Source of the DNA: Actinomycetes bacterium
Lineage (GTDB): Bacteria; Actinomycetota; Actinomycetes; Streptosporangiales; Streptosporangiaceae
Direction: 5' to 3'
Assembly: GCA_025964635.1 (NCBI GenBank)
Contig: JAOPYP010000342.1
Location: forward strand, 1-11,393
DNA: 11,393 nt
Made by a program: the position numbers and the translations under genes. Numbering within the stretch: position 1 is the stretch's first letter; each line of letters opens with the position of its first letter. Positions 8,299 to 11,393 of the stretch are shown in pieces. Below the pieces are notes generated by a model, which was not told the DNA's origin, made no database searches, and was given only the letters and a program-made list of their open reading frames with translations.

Positions 8299-8585
8299 CA
8301 CTGCCGTGGGCGGAGGAGTGTGGGGAGGCCATGATGCCCGTTATCGTTTGGCCCGGCTTCGGCTGAAGGATCCGGCGTTGCTGGATCAGCGACCCTAGTG
8401 CCTTCTGGGATCGACGGGGCCGTACCAGCCGGCAGGGAAGCCGAGGACGCACCGCGGTTTCCTCGCCGTGCCTGGCATGTGGATCCACCCCGCGCGGCAT
8501 CCGGAAGCCGGCTGGTCTTACTGTCCTCAACTGGCTCGGCGGGGCGGACCGTCGTTGACCCCTCGTCACCCTGGTTAATGGCCCG
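8299..8585. other. Gap after the carboxylase gene with decayed-gene signs
   Basis: No convincing gene. At 8322-8328 GGGGAGG is an ideal ribosome site for the ATG at 8334, yet the frame stops after ten codons (MPVIVWPGFG). The next frame continues open as about 63 low-quality residues to 8589. An inverted repeat at 8442-8465 could end transcription between the two convergent genes. The right end carries the first arm-like repeat (8555-8596). Confidence 0.4.
8442..8465. terminator. Weak candidate terminator between convergent genes
   Basis: CGAGGA (8442-8447) and TCCTCG (8460-8465) are inverted, with the palindrome ACCGCGGT (8451-8458) inside the loop. It lies between the converging carboxylase and acetyltransferase genes, where a shared terminator would be expected. 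The stem is only six pairs and has no U-run. Confidence 0.25.
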
Positions 8586-8596
8586 CTAATGGCCCG
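8555..8596. repeat. Arm-like repeat copy 1, without a tRNA fragment
   Basis: 42 bases that match 9347-9388 at 36 positions and, over 31 bases, match 10708-10738 at 26. It ends in two tandem 11-mers, TTAATGGCCCG and CTAATGGCCCG. Unlike the other two copies it has no tRNA-Gly piece to its left. The second 11-mer supplies the stop codon and last codons of the acetyltransferase gene. Confidence 0.8.
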
Positions 8597-9128
8597 GCAA
8601 CAGGCGCTCCATCCAGACCGAGCTGACGTACTGACCGTTCTTGACGCCGTACTCATGAAACGTGCCTACCTCGGAGAAGCCGAGCTTGCGGTGCAGCGCG
8701 ATCGACGCGTCGTTGGGCAGGACTATGCCGGCGAGTGCCACGTGTACCTGCTCGCCAGCGAGGCATTCGAACAGCGCACGGTAAAGCGCTGTGCCTACGC
8801 CTTGCCCGCGGCTACTGGCGTCGAGCGCGATGCTGACTTCAACGGTCTCCTGGAAGCCTTCGTGGTCCCGGTAGGGCTGGCTGGTGGCGTAGCCGAGGAC
8901 CTGACTTCCGCGTCGTGCGACGAGGAGCCGGTGAGGACCAGTCGGGGAGAAGCCCTCGAACCAGTCGCGCCGTTCAGCCACGCTGGTGGGGTGAGTGGTG
9001 AGCGTGGCATGTGAGTTCACGATCGCGTAGTTGAGGATGTCCACGATCGCGGGAAGATCACCCTCGGCGCTTGGTCCGATCGCGACGGACTCCGGATCGG
9101 CAGATGAGGTGCTGGTTCCCTGATTCAT
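8586..9128 (-). CDS. GNAT-family N-acetyltransferase, phosphinothricin/methionine-sulfoximine acetyltransferase-like
   Basis: Predicted to move an acetyl group from acetyl-CoA to a small amine, perhaps a glutamate-analogue toxin such as phosphinothricin or methionine sulfoximine, or an amino acid. 180 residues, normal for the family. The acetyl-CoA loop is RGQGVG (107-112). TVE at 95-97 and LPND..IALHRKLGF around 137-151 follow the PAT/bar pattern, with Glu97 and His146 aligning by eye with the bar catalytic pair Glu88/His137. GTFHEYGVKNGQ (155-166) is the expected C-terminal motif. The ATG at 9128 is the first in frame, but I see no strong ribosome site; a leaderless message or a later start is possible. 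The stop lies inside an arm-like repeat, suggesting the gene sits at the edge of an old mobile element. Substrate is not settled. Confidence 0.85.
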   Translation of the reverse strand: MNQGTSTSSADPESVAIGPSAEGDLPAIVDILNYAIVNSHATLTTHPTSVAERRDWFEGFSPTGPHRLLVARRGSQVLGYATSQPYRDHEGFQETVEVSIALDASSRGQGVGTALYRALFECLAGEQVHVALAGIVLPNDASIALHRKLGFSEVGTFHEYGVKNGQYVSSVWMERLLPGH

Positions 9129-9183
9129 GTCTCACTGTCTACCCGGAAGAGGCTGAGATCGTTGACTACTACCAGGAGGAGCC

Positions 9184-9231
9184 GTGACAGCTGACACGAT
9201 CATGCCACCGGCCTCAGCCACACTGACCTAG
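9184..9231 (+). pseudogene. 15-codon ORF behind a perfect ribosome site; possible beheaded gene
   Basis: AGGAGGA (9174-9180) stands four bases from GTG at 9184. The frame reads VTADTIMPPASATLT and stops at TAG (9229-9231), seven bases before the tRNA-Gly fragment. A ribosome site this strong is rare in the window and here serves almost nothing. It may be the 5' stub of a gene cut by integration at the tRNA-like site, or a real short peptide. It is divergent from the acetyltransferase gene. Confidence 0.3.
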
Positions 9232-9238
9232 ACATCCG

Positions 9239-9283
9239 TGGAGCGGGTGACGAGAATCGAACTCGCACTATCAGCTTGGAAGC
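9239..9283 (-). pseudogene. tRNA-Gly(CCC) 3' half, damaged copy
   Basis: On the minus strand this reads anticodon loop, anticodon-stem 3' side GCTGA, T arm GCGAG-TTCGATT-CTCGT, acceptor CACCCGC, discriminator T and encoded CCA. The 5' half (acceptor GCGGGTG and D arm) is missing. The loop is TTCCAA, one C short of the TTCCCAA seen at 10600-10645, so it could not be functional even if completed. It is best read as an attachment-site core left by integration. Confidence 0.75.
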
Positions 9284-9346
9284 CGAGCGGTTACGGCTGA
9301 TATGGGGTCCCGACCTGGCAGTTTCCGTGGTCTGAAGTGACCGTGA

Positions 9347-9388
9347 CTGACCCCTGATCACCCTGGCTAATGGCACGCTAATGGCACG
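9347..9388. repeat. Arm-like repeat copy 2
   Basis: Ends in two perfect tandem 11-mers CTAATGGCACG (9367-9377, 9378-9388). It matches the copy at 8555 at 36 of 42 bases and the copy at 10708 at 27 of 31. Short tandem direct repeats beside a core site are typical of integrase arm-binding sites; that role is inferred. Confidence 0.8.
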
Positions 9389-9456
9389 AGATCTCGCGGA
9401 AGCGGCCAGTCCATTAGCTCGTCATACTGAGCTGGTAGACGGTCAGGCGCCAGGAG

Positions 9457-9915
9457 TCATGGGGAGCGCGGTCGCGGGCATGCCGTGCTGGCGCTGCTGA
9501 TCACGAGCCCAGGCTGCTGGTCCCAGCCCAGGATTTTCATTACGGTGAGCAGCGTCCTAGGGACTCCATGCAATATTGCCGGCGTAGTGTTTTCAGCCAG
9601 CCGGACGATGGCCCGCAGCCCGGCAAGGTCACAGAATGTCACAGCGGACAGGTCGACATGGAGACCAGCGTTGTCCCGGGGAATACGGCTCAGCGCCTCT
9701 ATGAGACTGGGATAGGTTTCCTCGTCAATGTCGCCACTCAGGACGAGCGTGTCATGGACCTGGCCGTCATCGGTGACACCGATCCCGCCGGGCAGCGTGA
9801 CCACCAGCCGCTGCCGGTGCTGGGGCATCGCTGGCGGCGCCGTGGCCGGCTGAGCTGCGGCGGGCCCCATGTCCGGCGCCGGGGCTAGAGGCTTCGCGTC
9901 AGGGATCCCAGTCAT
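9457..9915 (-). CDS. STAS-domain protein (anti-sigma-factor-antagonist-like)
   Basis: 152 residues. Residues 1-34 are a flexible Pro/Ala-rich tail; about 55-138 form a STAS fold (LVLSGDIDE, then HVDLSAVTFCDLAGL, then a helix and ILGWDQQPGLVI). STAS proteins of this kind usually bind anti-sigma kinases and are controlled by Ser phosphorylation. Here the usual Ser of the D-S-(A/S)-G motif is Leu97 (DLAG, 96-99), so that switch is probably absent. Two ATGs lie close together (9921, 9915). AGGGG touches the first but stands six bases from the second, so 9915 is preferred. The gene is divergent from the winged-helix gene, sharing about 140 bases that contain inverted repeats and an 8-base tandem repeat. 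It lies between the tRNA fragments, so it may be acquired. No partner kinase or sigma factor is nearby. Confidence 0.85.
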   Translation of the reverse strand: MTGIPDAKPLAPAPDMGPAAAQPATAPPAMPQHRQRLVVTLPGGIGVTDDGQVHDTLVLSGDIDEETYPSLIEALSRIPRDNAGLHVDLSAVTFCDLAGLRAIVRLAENTTPAILHGVPRTLLTVMKILGWDQQPGLVISSASTACPRPRSP

Positions 9916-9932
9916 CGCCATCCCCTATCAGC

Positions 9933-9956
9933 AGTGGCCCAGTGGCCCAGTGGCAC
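9933..9956. repeat. 8-base tandem repeat upstream of the STAS gene
   Basis: AGTGGCCC twice, then AGTGGCAC, directly upstream of the STAS ribosome site on the minus strand. It probably lies in the leader or promoter spacer, where slippage would change spacing. Confidence 0.75.
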
Positions 9957-9983
9957 TACAAGGTTCGGCTCCCGGCGGAGACC

Positions 9984-10051
9984 TGTCAATATCAACGCGA
10001 GAAAAATCTCGTGTGTATTTTCTCGTGAGAATCCTCCCGCGAGGTTATACT
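9984..10051. promoter_or_regulatory. Shared divergent promoter/operator region of the STAS and winged-helix genes
   Basis: An A/T-rich island in GC-rich DNA. CGAGAAAA (9998-10005) and TTTTCTCG (10018-10025) form a perfect 8-base inverted repeat with a 12-base spacer. GAGA-AAAA-TCTC (9999-10010) and TTCTC-GT-GAGAA (10020-10031) are further dyads. Rightward, TATACT at 10046-10051 is a good -10 box. Leftward, TTGACA (complement of 9984-9989) is a perfect -35 hexamer, though I find no matching -10. The dyads overlap the expected -35 area of the rightward promoter, as in an autorepressor operator. Confidence 0.6.
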
Positions 10052-10058
10052 CGGAACC

Positions 10059-10469
10059 ATGGAGCCTCCAGACGAGCGGAGTGGCAACTGGACGCTGCTG
10101 ACGGGGCACGGGCGCGTGCTCGTGGAGATCGCCGGGAATCCCCAAGCCCGGATCCGCGACATCAGCTCCGTTGTCGGCCTCACCGAACGCACCGTGCAGG
10201 TCATCGTGGCCGACCTGGAAGCCGCGGGCTACCTCACCCGCAGCCGGACCGGGCGGCGTACCCGCTACACCGTGAACCCAGATAGCAAGTTCCGGCACAG
10301 TGCCCAGAAAGGACTACGAGTCGGCCCGCTCCTCGCCCTGCTGACCGCGATGGGTGGCACCGACACGCCTGAACCGGCGGATCCCGGCACCAACCCGTCG
10401 GCAGCCGCAGGTCACCAGCCGCCGGGGGTAAATACGGCGGCTGATCCACGCGGGTCAGGGGAAGAGTGA
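10059..10469 (+). CDS. Winged-helix (MarR/ArsR-like) transcriptional regulator
   Basis: 136 residues. GNWTLLTGHGRVLVEIA (9-25), a helix-turn-helix at about 31-53 (RIRDISSVVGLTERTVQVIV), AAGYLTRSRTGRRTRYTV as the wing (55-72) and a short helix around 86-97 match a small DNA-binding family common in actinomycetes. The last 40 residues are Pro/Gly-rich and disordered. The ATG at 10059 sits eight bases after the -10 box TATACT, so the message may be leaderless; only a weak GGAA precedes it. It is divergent from the STAS gene across a dyad-rich promoter and probably binds there to control itself and perhaps STAS; this is inference. No ligand-binding domain is present. MarR versus ArsR assignment cannot be settled by eye. 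Confidence 0.85.
   Translation: MEPPDERSGNWTLLTGHGRVLVEIAGNPQARIRDISSVVGLTERTVQVIVADLEAAGYLTRSRTGRRTRYTVNPDSKFRHSAQKGLRVGPLLALLTAMGGTDTPEPADPGTNPSAAAGHQPPGVNTAADPRGSGEE
10416..10443 (+). other. GC-rich hairpin in the 3' end of the regulator gene
   Basis: CAGCCGCCG (10416-10424) pairs perfectly with CGGCGGCTG (10435-10443) around a ten-base loop containing TAAATA. It lies inside the coding sequence, ending 26 bases before the end of the stop codon, with no U-run. It could shield the 3' end from decay or slow ribosomes. Confidence 0.45.
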
Positions 10470-10482
10470 ACGACTCATCTCG

Positions 10483-10590
10483 ATGGCTGCTGACCCGTTG
10501 CTGGAAGATCGTTCGCTACTGGCACGGAAGATCAACAACTGCCTGGGAACGGGCATCGGCCACGCCCCACCTACGGGCGCTGACCTGTAA
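10483..10590 (+). CDS. Doubtful 35-codon ORF after the regulator
   Basis: ATG at 10483, TAA at 10588-10590, reading MAADPLLEDRSLLARKINN and ending in PPTGADL. Its composition is more protein-like than the overlapping frame that starts at GTG 10466 (four-base overlap with the regulator stop) and reads on through the tRNA fragment. The ribosome site AGGGGA at 10457-10462 suits the GTG better than this ATG. It ends nine bases before the tRNA fragment, so it may be a remnant of a gene cut by integration. I recognise no family. Confidence 0.2.
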   Translation: MAADPLLEDRSLLARKINNCLGTGIGHAPPTGADL

Positions 10591-10599
10591 GGAAGCTCC

Positions 10600-10645
10600 T
10601 GGAGCGGGTGACGAGAATCGAACTCGCACTATCAGCTTGGGAAGC
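10600..10645 (-). pseudogene. tRNA-Gly(CCC) 3' half, intact loop
   Basis: The minus strand reads GC, loop TTCCCAA (anticodon CCC), stem GCTGA, T arm, acceptor CACCCGC, T and CCA. Upstream, where the D arm and GCGGGTG should be, is unrelated sequence, so no cloverleaf forms. It is identical to the 9239-9283 copy apart from one extra C in the loop. It is best read as an attachment core. Confidence 0.75.
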
Positions 10646-10707
10646 GCACCGGTTACCGCTGCCAGTGGCGCTGACCTGGCGTCCCTTGCGGTCACGAGTG
10701 ACCGTGG

Positions 10708-10738
10708 CTGCCCCCTCGTTACCCTGGCTAATGGCACG
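10708..10738. repeat. Arm-like repeat copy 3, shortened
   Basis: 31 bases matching 9347-9377 at 27 positions. Only one CTAATGGCACG 11-mer (10728-10738) is present; the second is replaced by GCGATTGATG, so this copy has lost or never gained the tandem. Confidence 0.75.
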
Positions 10739-11090
10739 GCGATTGATGCGCTGACCTGCGGCGTACCCGGGCGGTACGAGCTGGTTCCGTGCCCTGCTCC
10801 ACCCCCGTCCTCCTCGTAGCTGCCCGCCCTGGGCCGTGGCCACCGTGTCCAGGCTCGCGAAGCGACCCGCGTCAGCGGGCTTGACCTTGACTCAGCGGGT
10901 TCGGCCAAGATCATCGGACCAGCGAGGAGGACAGAGATCCAAGCGGGCCGTCGGTCCAATGTTAGACGCGCGCTTGCGTGCCGAAGGAGGTGACTTACGC
11001 AGACCGGCATGCCGCGTCAGGCAACGTTCGCCCTGTTCACCAGCGCAGTTCGGAGCCGCGCGTTCTGGGGCACCCCACTCTCCCTTCCTC

Positions 11091-11123
11091 TATTATTCAG
11101 GTTGTTTAGGATCCCTGGGGAGG
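11091..11123 (+). promoter_or_regulatory. Likely -10 box and ribosome site of the amidohydrolase gene
   Basis: TATTAT at 11091-11096 stands out in GC-rich DNA and would start transcription near 11103. GGAGG at 11119-11123 follows, five bases before the TTG start. I see no good -35 hexamer. Confidence 0.5.
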
Positions 11124-11128
11124 ACGCC

Positions 11129-11393
11129 TTGGGCGCGGCAACGACGATCGTGAACGCGAAGGTGTTCGACGGGACGAAGTCGCAGGACTGGACTTCGGTC
11201 CGGTTCGCTGACGGCCTGATCACCAAGTGCTCGGCCGCCTCGGCCGCCCAAGAAGGCGACGAAGTGATCGACGCGGGCGGCGGGACGGTGCTTCCCGGTC
11301 TGATCGACGCGCACGTGCACCTCGTTCCCGGCGCTCTCGCGCAATCGTTGACCTTCGGCGTTACCACCGTTCTCGACATGTTCAGCAAACCCG
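11129..11393 (+). CDS. Amidohydrolase-superfamily protein, 5' part only
   Basis: 88 complete codons before the window edge. TTIVNAKVFDG (5-15) is the opening beta-strand of composite-domain amidohydrolases, GGTVLPGLIDAHVHL (51-65) is the family signature, and His62 and His64 are the first metal ligands. Following GALAQSLTFGVTTVLDM (68-84) is also typical, of imidazolonepropionase/prolidase-like members in particular. The enzyme would hydrolyse a C-N or similar bond in a small molecule; the substrate cannot be told from this part. TTG at 11129 is chosen because GGAGG lies five bases upstream and homology begins just after. An in-frame ATG at 11009 would add 40 residues unlike the family and would start upstream of the likely -10 box. 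Confidence 0.85.
   Translation, partial: MGAATTIVNAKVFDGTKSQDWTSVRFADGLITKCSAASAAQEGDEVIDAGGGTVLPGLIDAHVHLVPGALAQSLTFGVTTVLDMFSKP

Larger units (their letters stand above)
9239..9388 (-). mobile_element. Att-like end of a decayed integrative element, copy 1
   Basis: About 150 bases: a tRNA-Gly 3' half on the left, then a segment ending in the arm-like repeat. The whole unit is repeated in diverged form at 10600-10738 with nearly the same internal spacing (89-90 bases from the anticodon region to the TAATGGC box). This is the expected composition of the core plus one arm of a tRNA-targeting attachment site. No integrase or excisionase gene is visible next to it, so the call rests on layout alone. 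Confidence 0.5.
9284..10599. mobile_element. Probable remnant of an integrative element between two tRNA-Gly fragments
   Basis: 1.3 kb bounded on the left by a tRNA-Gly 3' half and followed by a second one in the same orientation. It carries a STAS gene and a divergent winged-helix gene and is too small for an autonomous element. This fits what is left after two elements inserted one after another into the same tRNA gene and the first decayed. An alternative is duplication of the att region without an element. Confidence 0.4.
10600..10738 (-). mobile_element. Att-like end of an integrative element, copy 2
   Basis: Same order as 9239-9388: tRNA-Gly 3' half, a diverged middle and the arm-like repeat. 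If the first element gave the segment to its left, this marks the boundary of a second element that would extend rightward past the window. No recombinase gene is seen in the remaining 650 bases. Confidence 0.5.
10577..10758. repeat. Three direct copies of GCGCTGACCTG around the second tRNA fragment
   Basis: Perfect 11-mers at 10577-10587, 10668-10678 and 10748-10758, one on the anticodon-distal side of the tRNA-Gly piece and two on the other side. Shorter versions (CTGACCT at 9223-9229, CGACCTGG at 9311-9318) sit at matching places around the first fragment. They could be recombinase or accessory-protein binding sites, or diverged repeat units. Confidence 0.7.
10646..11128. other. Gap between the second tRNA fragment and the amidohydrolase gene
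   Basis: No convincing gene on either strand. Besides the repeats already listed, CCCGC-GTCA-GCGGG (10866-10879) is a small hairpin. AAGGAGGTGA (10984-10993) is a near-perfect anti-16S complement, but the only start nearby in frame with the amidohydrolase is ATG at 11009, 18 bases away and too distant. This suggests another orphaned ribosome site. Confidence 0.4.

Noticed and set aside
9239..9320. A complete functional tRNA gene at either tRNA-Gly match
   Set aside because: The 5' acceptor strand GCGGGTG and the D arm are absent from both places.
9341..9390. Tandem 11-mers as a CRISPR array
   Set aside because: Only two units per site, with no spacers and no cas genes.
10466..10819. 117-residue frame overlapping the regulator stop by four bases
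   Set aside because: It reads through the tRNA-Gly fragment, giving the phrase ENRTRTISLG typical of false ORFs over tRNA sequence, and then through repeats.
10516..11010. 164-residue minus-strand frame
   Set aside because: It includes VRVRFSSPAP, a translation of the tRNA T arm and acceptor, and has no domain.
11009..11128. ATG at 11009 as the amidohydrolase start
   Set aside because: The ribosome site is 18 bases away, the start would precede the likely -10 box, and the added residues do not resemble the family.

Overview
The DNA is GC-rich with strong G/C third-codon bias, uses GTG and TTG as well as ATG starts, and carries gene families typical of filamentous Actinobacteria (Streptomyces/Streptosporangiales-like). 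No gene pins it to a genus.

Layout. (1) Positions 4-1620, minus: a secreted formylglycine-type sulfatase. A gap without a convincing gene follows to 2025. (2) 2026-2484, minus: a small four-helix membrane protein. (3) 2485-2778: a divergent control region holding a strong hairpin just upstream of the next gene. (4) 2779-8298, plus: the dominant gene, a 1839-residue single-chain biotin-dependent acyl-CoA carboxylase. It runs biotin carboxylase, biotin carrier, central region, carboxyltransferase. The order and parts of the sequence resemble eukaryotic acetyl-CoA carboxylase rather than the usual separate bacterial subunits. (5) 8299-11128: a patchwork accessory region. It holds a phosphinothricin-acetyltransferase-like GNAT gene, a STAS-domain gene and a divergent winged-helix regulator. 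Among them lie two truncated tRNA-Gly(CCC) 3' halves and three copies of an arm-like repeat. (6) 11129 to the end, plus: the start of an amidohydrolase gene with a TTG start, cut by the window edge.

Interpretation. The two tRNA-Gly fragments keep everything from the anticodon loop to CCA, lack the 5' half, share an orientation, and are followed on the same side by related sequence. This is what integrative elements leave when they insert repeatedly into the 3' end of a tRNA gene. The 1.3-kb piece between them (STAS plus regulator) looks like a decayed element, and no integrase remains in view. The geometry predicts an intact tRNA-Gly(CCC) gene to the right of the window.

The genes do not form one pathway. 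The carboxylase carries all of its catalytic parts in one chain and needs only a biotin ligase from elsewhere. STAS and the winged-helix gene share a divergent promoter region with inverted repeats and may form a small regulatory pair. The two most interesting signals are the eukaryote-like carboxylase with an atypical carboxyltransferase site and the nested tRNA-fragment/arm-repeat structure.
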